Notes under the pieces: generated by a model
Seen by the model: the letters and a program-made list of their open reading frames with translations, nothing else
The model's database searches: none
What the model was told of the DNA's origin: nothing
Position numbers and translations under genes: made by a program
Source of the DNA: CAWUFC02 sp963921335
Lineage (GTDB): Bacteria; Pseudomonadota; Gammaproteobacteria; Pseudomonadales; Halieaceae
Direction of reading: 5' to 3'
Length of the DNA stretch: 64,000 nucleotides
Assembly (NCBI GenBank): GCA_963921335.3
Contig: CAWUFC020000001.1
Location: 1,240,001-1,304,000 of the forward strand
Shown: positions 52,798 through 61,411 of the stretch, one piece after another
How positions within the stretch are numbered: the first letter of the stretch is position 1
How the letters are laid out: each line of letters starts with the position of its first letter

Positions 52798-55266
52798 ATG
52801 AAGCCATTCAGGCATACTCCGCAGTACCTTAACTGGCAGCGTATGAAGCGAACCTTCGCACTCTGTCTTACACCCACCGTACTGGCCACGCCCCAGATGG
52901 TGTCTGCGCAGGATGCGCCGGCGCTTGAAGAAGTGCTGGTAACCGCGACTCGCCGCGAAACCGATATCCAGACCACGCCGGTTGCAGTAACGGCTATCGA
53001 CAGCGAAAAGTTCGACAGTCTGTTTGCTGCCGACATTAGCTCGGTCGCACTGCTGACACCTAACTTCAGTGCCGCGCAGATCACCGGCTTTAACGCGGCG
53101 GGCTTCGCCATGCGTGCAGCCTCCCAGACCGACATCTTGGTTTACTGGGAGCCTCCGGTAGGTGTATTGGTTGACGACTTCGTTGTGCCACATATGCAGA
53201 CCCAGCTGTTGGACCCTTATGACATCGAAAGCGTTGAAGTCATGCGCGGTCCCCAGGGCACCCTGTTCGGTAAGAACACTACTGCAGGCGTGGTTAATGT
53301 TAAAACCAAGCGCCCTGTCATGAATGAGTTTGGTCTCGACCTGCGCGTGCTGGTTGGTGACTACGGACGCACCGAGCTAAAAGGTGCGATCAATATCCCC
53401 TTGGTTGACGACAAGTTTGCCCTGCGCCTGACTGCATTCAATCAGGAAAGCGATGGTTACTACAAAAATGGCAAGGTCAGCCTCGGCTCTGCCGGTGGCG
53501 ACTATGTCGGTGACGGCAGCGACCTGGGTGGCGACGATTCACTGTCCGGCCGCTTGAAGGCACTGTGGACCCCGAATGACAATCTGAGCATATTGTTCCA
53601 GTACGAATATCTGGAAGATCGTGGCGATTCGCCCCCCGCGGTGAATGAAACTGATCCGGCTTCCAGCCAGGCTTTTAATGCGATTGGCTTTCCAGGTGTT
53701 GTCAGCGGTGAGCCCCTGGATCAGGCGGGTGTCACAAATCGTGATGTCCTGGCGGATGGCACCACCACTGGTCTGTTCTTCTCCGATGGCCACGCCATTG
53801 ATGTTGACGGTTACTACCTGAACATTGACTGGGAAGTCGGTAATTTTGTTTTTAACTCGGTGACCGGTTTGCGCGAACAGCAATCCAACCTGCCCAGCAC
53901 CTACACCGGTGAGGTGGGTGATCCCAATGGCATCGTCTCATTGTTTGACGCCAATCGTTATGACGATCGTGAAACCTTCCAGCAGGAATTTCGCCTGAGC
54001 TCTAACTTCGACGGTAACCTCAACTTTGTAACTGGCTTGTTCTATCAGGAAGACGAGACCGCGTTTAACGTGGCGCAGTACCTTGGTGTTCTCGAGATAT
54101 TTGGTAGTGCGGTGCCAGGTATCCTGGATGATGACAATCCCCTCTTGATCAGTAACAACCAGGAGATGGAATCGATTGCGGTATTCTTTGATGGTACCTT
54201 CAACTTTGCGGACACCTGGACCCTGAACGCAGGTATTCGCTATACCGAGGAAGAGAAGAAGTTCTTCTCTCGCCCCGGTACTCCGATCTTCCTCTATGGT
54301 GAAGGTCCTGGCTCACTGCCCTTTGACGGCAATGACACCAGTGCTTACCCCTGTGATCCCCTGAATCCCCTGGATTGTCAGACGGATTCCAAGAAGTGGA
54401 ACGAGCCTACCTACCGCCTGTTGATTGCTAACCAGTTCAGCGATGAGTTGTATGGTTACGCTAGTTACAGCCGCGGATTCAAGTCTGGTGGCTACTCTGA
54501 CCAGGCTGGTTCTGGTCTGGCGGTGCCGCTGGCTGCGACTCGCTATGATCCTGAGTACGCCGACTCTTTCGAGCTGGGTCTGAAGGCTGACCTCTGGGAT
54601 GGACGTGCTCGTCTGAACACTGCCCTGTTCTACGTTGAATATGAGGACATGCAGCGTGCAACGATCGTAACCACGCCGGAAGGCCTGCAGGAAACCGTGG
54701 TATTCAATGCCGGTAAAGTGAAAGCCGCCGGTCTGGAATTTGAAGCTACAGCTCTGCTGACTGAGAGCCTGGTGTTGAGCGCCAACCTGGGTTACCTGGA
54801 CTCTGAGTACGACGAGTTCGATCTCGACCTCGACCTGGATCCGGGTACGCCGCCGGTGTCACTAGCAGGTAATGACGTGACCCGCGCACCGGAACTGACG
54901 GCAGGTATCGACCTGACCTTCACCACAGGCGGCAGTTGGGGTGATATTCGCCTGATTGGCGGTGTCTACTACGAGGACGAGAGCATCAACTACTATGCGA
55001 TCGACCCGCCAAGCCCTGGCTTCCCTGGTGGTACCCCTGTGCCCGAGTTCAATACGACTCTGCAGGAGCGCACCCTGGTTAATGTCAGTGCCACCTACAC
55101 CCACAGCAGCGGAAACTGGTATGTGTCTGCCTTCGGTAAGAACATCACCGACGAGCGCTACCGCAACGCCTCGCAGTACGTGGGCGGTCTGTGGACCTTC
55201 TCAACCTATGCTGAGCCCGAAGTCTGGGGTGTAGAGCTGGGTCTGAAGTTTGGCAGTGCCAAGTAA
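52798..55266 (+). CDS. TonB-dependent outer-membrane receptor
   Basis: An 822-residue receptor from ATG 52798 (AGGAG upstream). A signal sequence ends near VSAQD. The TonB-box-like EEVLVTATRRE follows. The plug domain has the VEVMRGPQGTLFGKNTTAGVVNVKTKRP motif, and then comes a long beta-barrel with many aromatic, alternating strands. It imports a bulky substrate across the outer membrane with TonB energy. The upstream operator is the third copy of the regulon palindrome. Its induction with the catabolic genes points to an organic substrate, not iron. A terminator follows the stop. Confidence 0.92.
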   Translation: MKPFRHTPQYLNWQRMKRTFALCLTPTVLATPQMVSAQDAPALEEVLVTATRRETDIQTTPVAVTAIDSEKFDSLFAADISSVALLTPNFSAAQITGFNAAGFAMRAASQTDILVYWEPPVGVLVDDFVVPHMQTQLLDPYDIESVEVMRGPQGTLFGKNTTAGVVNVKTKRPVMNEFGLDLRVLVGDYGRTELKGAINIPLVDDKFALRLTAFNQESDGYYKNGKVSLGSAGGDYVGDGSDLGGDDSLSGRLKALWTPNDNLSILFQYEYLEDRGDSPPAVNETDPASSQAFNAIGFPGVVSGEPLDQAGVTNRDVLADGTTTGLFFSDGHAIDVDGYYLNIDWEVGNFVFNSVTGLREQQSNLPSTYTGEVGDPNGIVSLFDANRYDDRETFQQEFRLSSNFDGNLNFVTGLFYQEDETAFNVAQYLGVLEIFGSAVPGILDDDNPLLISNNQEMESIAVFFDGTFNFADTWTLNAGIRYTEEEKKFFSRPGTPIFLYGEGPGSLPFDGNDTSAYPCDPLNPLDCQTDSKKWNEPTYRLLIANQFSDELYGYASYSRGFKSGGYSDQAGSGLAVPLAATRYDPEYADSFELGLKADLWDGRARLNTALFYVEYEDMQRATIVTTPEGLQETVVFNAGKVKAAGLEFEATALLTESLVLSANLGYLDSEYDEFDLDLDLDPGTPPVSLAGNDVTRAPELTAGIDLTFTTGGSWGDIRLIGGVYYEDESINYYAIDPPSPGFPGGTPVPEFNTTLQERTLVNVSATYTHSSGNWYVSAFGKNITDERYRNASQYVGGLWTFSTYAEPEVWGVELGLKFGSAK

Positions 55267-55284
55267 CACCCTCTGTAACGACCT

Positions 55285-55310
55285 GGGCCGGCTATGCCGG
55301 CCCTTTTTTT
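55285..55310 (+). terminator. Intrinsic terminator after the TonB receptor
   Basis: GGGCCGGC (55285-55292) and GCCGGCCC (55296-55303) form an eight-pair stem around TAT, followed by seven Ts. Element ATGTACAGGATGTA begins at the next base. Confidence 0.9.
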
Positions 55311-55375
55311 ATGTACAGGATGTAATGTATGTCGCGAGAAGGCAGGACGCCTGGAGCGACGATGTACAGGATGTA
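55311..55375 (+). repeat. Paired ATGTACAGGATGTA repeats (copies 2 and 3)
   Basis: ATGTACAGGATGTA occurs at 55311-55324 and 55362-55375. The segment between them contains GTATGTCGCG, AGGCAGG and GAGCGACG, so TGTCGC/GCGACG half-palindromes lie inside. Copy 2 follows the terminator T-run at once, as does copy 1 at 22887. The AGGA of copy 3 falls eight bases before the GST start codon and may serve as its ribosome-binding site. Confidence 0.7.
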
Positions 55376-55379
55376 GAGT

Positions 55380-56294
55380 ATGACCACTCCCATTCTTCAT
55401 CACTTTGATATCTCACCCTTCGCCGAGAAGGCGAAAGTGGCACTCGGCATCAAACAGGCTGAGTGGCAATCGGTACAGATTCCCCTGGTGATGCCCAAGC
55501 CGGATCTAACCCTGCTGACCGGTGGTTATCGCAAGACGCCGGTGCTGCAGATCGGCGCCAATATCTACTGCGACACTCAGCGCATTGCACTCGAGCTGGA
55601 GCGTGGTGTACCCGGGTCCTCTTTATTTCCGCAGGGAGAAGGCGGTCAGGCTGCGGTGCTGTCAGCCTGGGCTGACCAGTTCCTGTTTCGCCCCGGTGCG
55701 GCACTATCCATGGGTACGAATCTCGACCTACCGGAAGATATTCTCGCCGACCGTTTTGCTTTTTTCGACTTTCTGGATCGTGAATCGCTGCCGGCTCAAT
55801 TGCCCGATTTGTTCGCCCAGTTTCGCGCCAATCTGCAGCGCCTGGAGCAGTCTCTGGCAGATGGTCGCGCCTGGTTGCTGGGCGATGCGCCGAGCTGGGC
55901 AGACGCTGCCTGCTACGCACCGGTGTGGATGTGCCGGGGCAACATTGCCGGCGCCGAGGGGCTTCTGAGTGATTTGCCACGACTGCTCGAGTGGGAGCAG
56001 CGTGTGCAGCAGCTAGGGCATGGGCAACGCAGTGAAATCACGGCGGCTGATTCTCACGCGGTTGCCAATGCCTGTTCGCCACAACTGCCTGCCGGGGCAG
56101 GAGTAGTGGTTATGCTGGACATCGATGCAGGAAGTCGGGTGCAGGTCATACCCGATGATTACGGCGCGGTGCCGGTATCGGGAGAGTTGCTATGCTGTGA
56201 TCTCGAGGAAATTGTGATTCAGCGTCATCATGAACAGTTGGGTGATGTCTGTGTGCATTTCCCCAGAATTGGATACCGGGTGGAGGCCCTATGA
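55380..56294 (+). CDS. Glutathione S-transferase family protein with a C-terminal extension
   Basis: A 304-residue GST-like protein. The N-terminal thioredoxin-like domain (ILHHFDISPFAEKAKVALGIKQAEWQSVQIP then GGYRKTPVLQIG) and a C-terminal helical domain (about 90-220) are present. About 85 further residues, VVVMLDIDAGSRVQVIPDDYGAVPVSGELLCCDLEEIVIQRH, follow and look beta-rich; typical GSTs end near 220. The role is conjugation, isomerisation or binding of a hydrophobic ligand. It overlaps the downstream PQQ dehydrogenase by four bases and follows the repeat element, whose AGGA may be its RBS. Confidence 0.82.
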   Translation: MTTPILHHFDISPFAEKAKVALGIKQAEWQSVQIPLVMPKPDLTLLTGGYRKTPVLQIGANIYCDTQRIALELERGVPGSSLFPQGEGGQAAVLSAWADQFLFRPGAALSMGTNLDLPEDILADRFAFFDFLDRESLPAQLPDLFAQFRANLQRLEQSLADGRAWLLGDAPSWADAACYAPVWMCRGNIAGAEGLLSDLPRLLEWEQRVQQLGHGQRSEITAADSHAVANACSPQLPAGAGVVVMLDIDAGSRVQVIPDDYGAVPVSGELLCCDLEEIVIQRHHEQLGDVCVHFPRIGYRVEAL

Positions 56295-58102
56295 AACGCT
56301 TGATAATAACGCTGTTTGCAGCGATGGTGGCTAACACGGTTGTGGCTGAGCAAACCGGCCAGCAATTGTTTGAGCAATATTGCCTGCACTGTCACGGTGG
56401 CACCGTGAAGAAGGCGCCGCCACTGAGCCTCTTGCAAATCATGTCCGCCAGCTCGGTGTACCGCGCGACCACTGTCGGCATTATGCAGGAGCAGTCTGCA
56501 GGCCTATCCGAGGCTCAACAGCGCCTGGTTGCCGAATACCTGACGGGCCAGTCCCTGGCTGATTCCGCTAGCGCGATGCCGCCCGCCTGTGAGAACGATT
56601 TTGATGCGGGACAGCCCCCGACTTCCGTGGGCTGGGGCGTGGACCTGGGAAATAGTCGTTTTTTTGGTGAGCAGCAGACCAGCCTGACCGCAGCAGACAT
56701 ACCCGATCTGGAACTGAAGTGGGCGTTTGCCTACCCCGATGCCATGCGCGCTCGCTCGCAACCCGGTATAGCTGGTGGCATGGTGTATGTGGGCGGACAG
56801 GACGGTTCGGTATTTGCGTTGGATCGCGAGAGTGGTTGCCTGCACTGGCGCTTTTCTACCGTTGCAGAAGTGCGCACGGCCATTGTGGTTGGGCCCGCTA
56901 GTGATGACTCAGGTAGCGGGCGACTTCTCTATTTTGGCGACCTGGTGGGCAACGTATACGCCATTTCGGCTGAGACTGGCGAACTGGTGTGGCGCGACCG
57001 CCCGGATGATCACCCCAGTCTGACCCTGACTGCCGCGCCGGCTTTGCACGATGGTCGTCTGTATGTGCCCATGAGCGCGCTGGAGGTCACCGCCGCGGCT
57101 GATCCTGAATACGCGTGTTGCACCTTCCGCGGTGGCGTGGCTGTTTATGATGCAAAGGCCGGTAGCAAACTGTTTACCGCTTACACTATTGATGAGCCAC
57201 CCAGAAAAGTCGGCGTAAATAGCGTTGGCACTGATCGTATCGCCCCTTCCGGGGCACCCATCTGGAATACGCCGGTGATCGATCCCGCGCGTAAGGCCAT
57301 GTATGTCGGTACGGGTGAGAACTATTCCTCGCCAGCGAATGACACCAGCGATGCAATTCTGGCATTGAGTATGGAGGATGGTCGCATTCTCTGGAGCCAG
57401 CAGATGACCGCTGGGGATGCCTGGAATATGGGCTGCGAAACCGAAGAGAAGATCAACTGCCCGCCGGAAAATGGCCCGGACTATGATTTTGGTGCCGCTG
57501 CCATTCTGGCTCAGACCAGTGACGGGCGGTCCGTGATTTTGGCAGGGCAAAAGTCCGGCGATGTGTTCGCGCTGGATCCGGATAACGGTGGCCGAATCCT
57601 CTGGCAACACAAGCTGGGGCGCGGTGGCATTCAGGGCGGCGTACATTTCGGCATGGCTGTTGATGGCGATACCCTGTACGTGCCCATGTCAGATTTTGAT
57701 GGCGGTCCGCGTTGGCCAGGAGTGGCCAGGCCCGGTATGTACGCGCTGGATATTCCCAGTGGCGAGGTGCTCTGGTTTACACCGGCTCTGGATACCTGCG
57801 AAGAACTTGAATTCTGCCAGCCCGGGCTGTCTGCCCCTGCTTCAGCATTGCCAGGTGGCGTTGTCGGCGGTGCTATGGATGGTCATCTGCGCTTGTATGA
57901 CAAAGCCAGCGGCAACGTGAGCTGGGTGCTGGATTCGCTCAGAAAGTACCAGACTGTGAATGGCGTTACCGCACAAGGAGGTTCTTTTGGGGGTGGCACC
58001 GGGGCAGTGTTTGACGGTGACATGATGTTCGTTAACAGTGGCTACGGCATCTACTTCCATATGCCGGGCAATGTGTTGCTGGCCTTCGGCCCTAGGGATT
58101 AA
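56291..58102 (+). CDS. PQQ-dependent quinohemoprotein dehydrogenase with N-terminal cytochrome c
   Basis: A 603-residue exported protein. The signal peptide (1-19) leads into a haem c site CLHCH at 31-35, then a large beta-propeller of PQQ-binding type (repeated VYVGGQDGSVFALDRESG, VGNVYAISAETGELVW, SGDVFALDPDNGGRILW). The haem domain first and propeller second order resembles polyvinyl-alcohol dehydrogenase-like enzymes. It oxidises alcohols or related compounds in the periplasm and feeds electrons to the respiratory chain. It is coupled to the GST by ATGA overlap. A palindromic repeat follows its stop. Confidence 0.85.
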   Translation: MKRLIITLFAAMVANTVVAEQTGQQLFEQYCLHCHGGTVKKAPPLSLLQIMSASSVYRATTVGIMQEQSAGLSEAQQRLVAEYLTGQSLADSASAMPPACENDFDAGQPPTSVGWGVDLGNSRFFGEQQTSLTAADIPDLELKWAFAYPDAMRARSQPGIAGGMVYVGGQDGSVFALDRESGCLHWRFSTVAEVRTAIVVGPASDDSGSGRLLYFGDLVGNVYAISAETGELVWRDRPDDHPSLTLTAAPALHDGRLYVPMSALEVTAAADPEYACCTFRGGVAVYDAKAGSKLFTAYTIDEPPRKVGVNSVGTDRIAPSGAPIWNTPVIDPARKAMYVGTGENYSSPANDTSDAILALSMEDGRILWSQQMTAGDAWNMGCETEEKINCPPENGPDYDFGAAAILAQTSDGRSVILAGQKSGDVFALDPDNGGRILWQHKLGRGGIQGGVHFGMAVDGDTLYVPMSDFDGGPRWPGVARPGMYALDIPSGEVLWFTPALDTCEELEFCQPGLSAPASALPGGVVGGAMDGHLRLYDKASGNVSWVLDSLRKYQTVNGVTAQGGSFGGGTGAVFDGDMMFVNSGYGIYFHMPGNVLLAFGPRD

Positions 58103-58109
58103 TCAAATA

Positions 58110-58160
58110 GGGGTCAGAGTACTTTGGTTTTTTGGGAGAAAACCAAAGTACTCTGACCCC
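58110..58160. repeat. Palindromic repeat GGGGTCAGAGTACTTTG, copy 2
   Basis: Two perfect 22-base arms around a seven-base loop TTGGGAG. The outer 17 bases match the copy at 38697-38736, and both are followed by ATTG. The inner bases differ but stay self-complementary, which is strong evidence that the hairpin itself is preserved. It lies between convergent genes (stops at 58102 and 58168). Confidence 0.75.
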
Positions 58161-58167
58161 ATTGTAA

Positions 58168-59364
58168 TTATTTGAGTTCGGAAGAGGACTTGCCGAGAAC
58201 CCGGCGCGCCACGATCAGCTGCTGGATCTGCTGGGTGCCCTCAAAGATATCGAGGATCTTGGAGTCGCGGGCAAACTTCTCCAGCAAATCGGTTTCGCTG
58301 TAGCCCAGACTTGAGCACAGCTCCACGCAGCGCAAGGTCACGTAGTTGCCCATGCGTCCGGCCTTGGCCTTGCACATGGAGGCTTCCTTGGAATTGGGCT
58401 GCTTGTTGTCGGCCATCCATGCGGCGCGCTGAACCAGCAGCTTGGCTGCCATCCACTCTGCCTCCATGCTCACAAGTTCGGCCTCAATAGCGCTGAGGTT
58501 GGACGGCTTTTTGCCATAGCTGACGTTCACGTTCTCTTTGGCCAGTAACTCCTGGGCTAGGTCCAGCGCCGCGCGGCCAACGCCGATGGCCATGGCGGCT
58601 ACCGGCGGACGGGTGTTGTCGAAGGTCTGCATGACGCCGCCGAAGGCTTTTTTACGCTCTTCGGCGTTGCGAGCTACCTCTGGATTGCCAAGGATATTGC
58701 TTTTGGGAATACGGCAGTCGCTGAAGCTGATCGCTGCCGTATCCGATGCCCGAATGCCCAGCTTGTGTTCCAGTCGGGTGACTTCACATCCCGGTGTTCC
58801 CTTCTCGACAAGGAACGACTTGATTGCAGCTTTACCCAGAGACTTGTCCAGTGTCGCCCAGACCACAACAACGTCGCAGCGGTCGCCGTCGGTAACGTAG
58901 ATTTTCTCGCCGTTGATCACCCACTCATCGCCATCCAGTACGGCGGTGGTGGAGATGTTGGCCGAGTCGGAACCGGTTCCGGGTTCGGTGATGGCCATGG
59001 CTGCGTAACGACCACCGAACTTTTTCAGCTGCTCCGGGGTAGCCACAGCTGATATGGCGGCGTTACCGAGTCCGCGACCCGGCATCGCCAGCATCAGGCC
59101 GGTGTCACCCCAGCACATCGCCTCATAAGCAGTCACAGCCATCATATTTGAGCCGTTCTTCACACCGTCGTCACTGGGCTTGCCCTTGGCGCTGGCGACC
59201 GGGCGGTTCTGGCCGATCACCTTTGCCACCTCTTCCATTTCCTTAGGGTAGGTGTGCTCTTCTTTATCGTATTTGCGCGAATAGGGCCGCATCATGTGCT
59301 CAGCCATCATCCTGAGGTTGTCAGCGGTTTCCTGGTGTTTACTGCTCAGTTCCAAATTAATCAT
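58168..59364 (-). CDS. Acyl-CoA dehydrogenase
   Basis: A 398-residue acyl-CoA dehydrogenase. ITEPGTGSDSANISTTAVLDGDEWVINGEKIYVTDG binds substrate and flavin in the beta domain. The C-terminal IFEGTQQIQQLIVARRVLG places the catalytic glutamate in the position known from medium-chain acyl-CoA dehydrogenase. The start is the ATG at 59364. It lies 29 bases behind another dehydrogenase and forms a two-gene operon, perhaps controlled by the TetR gene upstream. It is convergent with the PQQ dehydrogenase, separated by a palindromic repeat. Confidence 0.9.
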   Translation of the reverse strand: MINLELSSKHQETADNLRMMAEHMMRPYSRKYDKEEHTYPKEMEEVAKVIGQNRPVASAKGKPSDDGVKNGSNMMAVTAYEAMCWGDTGLMLAMPGRGLGNAAISAVATPEQLKKFGGRYAAMAITEPGTGSDSANISTTAVLDGDEWVINGEKIYVTDGDRCDVVVVWATLDKSLGKAAIKSFLVEKGTPGCEVTRLEHKLGIRASDTAAISFSDCRIPKSNILGNPEVARNAEERKKAFGGVMQTFDNTRPPVAAMAIGVGRAALDLAQELLAKENVNVSYGKKPSNLSAIEAELVSMEAEWMAAKLLVQRAAWMADNKQPNSKEASMCKAKAGRMGNYVTLRCVELCSSLGYSETDLLEKFARDSKILDIFEGTQQIQQLIVARRVLGKSSSELK

Positions 59365-59393
59365 GTCGAAATACCTGTCTGATGTTCTTTAAA

Positions 59394-60497
59394 TTAGACG
59401 CTGACAGCGCCTTCCAGGATGGCAATGGCTCGCAGGTTGCGATACCACAGCTCGGCCGGATGTTCCTTGGTAAAGCCGTGGCCGCCCAGTAGCTGGACGC
59501 CGTCGGTACCAATCTTCATGGCATGTTCACCGCAGAAGGTTTTGGCCAGGTAGGCCTGCTGGTGAAAGTCCGAGCCCTGTTCGGCCTGAGCAGCAGCGCG
59601 CCATGTCATCAGCCGCATGGCGTCCAGCTCGGTGGCCATGTCCGCGATCATAAAAGCCACCGACTGACGGTTGCTGATGGGCTCGCCAAAAGCGACGCGC
59701 TCATTACAGTATTCGACGACGTAGTCCAGTACCGCCTGACAGGTGCCCACCGCCAGGGCGCAGATGCCGATGCGGGAGAGATCGACATATCTTTGCAGGT
59801 CAAAGCCACCATCTCCCAGCAGGGCTGACTCAGGCAGGCGCACATCATTGAAGCTGAGGTCTGCCATCTGTACACCACGAAGTCCCATGTTTTCCTGGGC
59901 GCTGCGTTCCAGCCCCTCAGGATTGCCTTCTACAATAAAAGCTGCGGGTCCGGTGCCTTCCAACTCTGCAACAACAAGGATCAGCTGCGCGTCCACGCCC
60001 AGCGCCACCATCGTTTTGCTGCCGTTGATCACATATTCGTTGCCGTCCTTGCGGGCTGACGTTTGCAGCTCGCTGGGGTCAAAGGTGGCGCGAGGTTCCA
60101 TAAAGGCGACAGTGGCTGCTTCGAACTGCTCACCGCAGAAGCTCGGCAGGTATTTTTCCTTCTGGGCATCGGTGCCCTGATCGATCACTGTGTTGATAAA
60201 GCCCAGCGGCGTGAGGCTGCCCAGCGCCAGTGACATATCACCGCGAGACAAGTCCTCTGCTGTGAGTGCATTGGACACTGGAGAACGGTCGACGCCGGCA
60301 CCGCCGAGTGCCTCGGGGATGGGCATCAGACCCAATCCCAGTTCCAGAGTTTTGTCGAAAAAGCCTTCCGGGGTGGCGTTGTTGTCGTCCGCTTCCCGGG
60401 CCAGGGCGGCCAATTCAGTCTCGGCGAAACGCGATACCGATTCCCGGGTCATGCGTTGCTCATCGGAGAGCGTCAGGTCAAATAGCAGGTCGCTCAT
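59394..60497 (-). CDS. Acyl-CoA dehydrogenase, operon partner
   Basis: A 367-residue acyl-CoA dehydrogenase. Blocks: DLTLSDEQRMTRESVSRFAETELAALAREADDNN, AFMEPRATFDPSELQTSARKDGNEYVINGSKTMVALG and the C-terminal LLGGHGFTKEHPAELWYRNLRAIAILEGAVSV with the glutamate of ILEG. It begins at ATG 60497 with a GGAG-type site. It lies upstream of its homologue in a minus-strand unit. The TetR gene is 100 bases further upstream, also on the minus strand, and may be cotranscribed or separately controlled. The substrate is not evident. Confidence 0.88.
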   Translation of the reverse strand: MSDLLFDLTLSDEQRMTRESVSRFAETELAALAREADDNNATPEGFFDKTLELGLGLMPIPEALGGAGVDRSPVSNALTAEDLSRGDMSLALGSLTPLGFINTVIDQGTDAQKEKYLPSFCGEQFEAATVAFMEPRATFDPSELQTSARKDGNEYVINGSKTMVALGVDAQLILVVAELEGTGPAAFIVEGNPEGLERSAQENMGLRGVQMADLSFNDVRLPESALLGDGGFDLQRYVDLSRIGICALAVGTCQAVLDYVVEYCNERVAFGEPISNRQSVAFMIADMATELDAMRLMTWRAAAQAEQGSDFHQQAYLAKTFCGEHAMKIGTDGVQLLGGHGFTKEHPAELWYRNLRAIAILEGAVSV

Positions 60498-60597
60498 TAG
60501 TAGCTCCTAGTTTGGCTATGGCGAAAGGGAAAATAAATTAGCATCAATGATGTCATTAGTGAACGTTGTGGAATTATATTTGAATCACGGGTATTCA

Positions 60598-61236
60598 TCA
60601 GGGGCCTGTCAAACCGTTGTGCAGGTAATCCACGAGCTCTTCAAGCAGCTGGTCATCATCGATAGTACTCAGATCACCGAACGGCGTGTGGGCGAGCGCC
60701 GCCAAATCAGCAAAGCCGTGGAAAATGTTCACGGTCATAAAGATGAGTCGCAGGCGTCGGCTTTGCGCGTTTAACTCCGGTAGCAGACGTGCCAGCTCGG
60801 TGTCGGCGTACTGATAGAAGCTTTGGTTGTAGCGATTGTTCAGATGTGCCAGCTCTTCATCAGCCTCGGCCAGTATGCGTGCCAGCAGCACGATGGCGTC
60901 CGGCCCCCACTCAATCTCCCTGGACAGGGTGACCAGTGGCATCAGGGTGAGGCGCATGGCTTCTCGCAAATCGTTACAGGCCCTGACTTTACCCGCCAGA
61001 TTCTGCTCTTTTGCCAGCCTCGAAACTTCACCGTAAATCATATCCAGCAGGGCCTGCATGACGCCGCTGCGGTTAGTAAAGTGGTAGTGCATGGCCGCGG
61101 AATTTCGTGAGCCGGAAGCCGCGCTGATCGCGCGCAGGGATACCCCGTGCAGCCCATCTTTGGCATACAGCTGCATGGCGGTGCGCAGCAGCTTTAGCCG
61201 GGTTTCCTGTTTGTTCTGGCCGTTTGCAGCGGTCAA
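60598..61236 (-). CDS. TetR-family regulator next to the acyl-CoA dehydrogenase pair
   Basis: A 212-residue TetR protein. The helix-turn-helix GVSLRAISAASGSRNSAAMHYHFTNRSGVMQALLDMIYGEV follows a basic N-terminus. The C-terminal ligand-binding region is variable. The 18-base palindrome TTAAAGCATGCGCTTTAA lies 38 bases upstream of its start, so autoregulation is likely, and the same region contains the carAB promoter on the opposite strand. It probably controls the two dehydrogenases downstream. Confidence 0.88.
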   Translation of the reverse strand: MTAANGQNKQETRLKLLRTAMQLYAKDGLHGVSLRAISAASGSRNSAAMHYHFTNRSGVMQALLDMIYGEVSRLAKEQNLAGKVRACNDLREAMRLTLMPLVTLSREIEWGPDAIVLLARILAEADEELAHLNNRYNQSFYQYADTELARLLPELNAQSRRLRLIFMTVNIFHGFADLAALAHTPFGDLSTIDDDQLLEELVDYLHNGLTGP

Positions 61237-61273
61237 CGGGTGTTTCCTTATATTGGGGCGCCCATGGTAGACC

Positions 61274-61291
61274 TTAAAGCATGCGCTTTAA
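61274..61291. promoter_or_regulatory. Candidate TetR operator upstream of the second TetR gene
   Basis: TTAAAGCATGCGCTTTAA has perfect seven-base arms (TTAAAGC/GCTTTAA) around ATGC. It begins 38 bases from the TetR start and ends 13 bases before the -35 of the carAB promoter. It is distinct from the TTGAAT-N3-ATTCAA operator. Confidence 0.5.
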
Positions 61292-61303
61292 AGCCGCTTT
61301 TTG

Positions 61304-61332
61304 TTGCCAGTGCCGAGGTGATGCCGTAAAAT
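61304..61332 (+). promoter_or_regulatory. carAB promoter candidate
   Basis: TTGCCA (61304-61309), 17 bases, TAAAAT (61327-61332). Both hexamers are close to the sigma-70 consensus with ideal spacing. The predicted start near 61339 gives a leader of about 165 bases that contains the hairpin at 61412-61449. It is oriented away from the TetR gene. Confidence 0.6.
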
Positions 61333-61411
61333 CGCGCGCCAGACTAAAAGAGTGCGGGGCAGGCCTGACACTCAGACTTCGGTGCTCTGAACCATTGCAT
61401 AAGTAAAGACT

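Noticed and set aside
55206..55403. A 65-codon minus-strand frame over the receptor 3' end
   Set aside because: Same repeat-derived sequence, spans a terminator and overlaps the TonB receptor; no ribosome-binding site.
60580..60598. TTGAAT-N7-ATTCAT near the second acyl-CoA dehydrogenase pair as a fourth regulon operator
   Set aside because: The spacer is seven bases instead of three and the right arm is imperfect.
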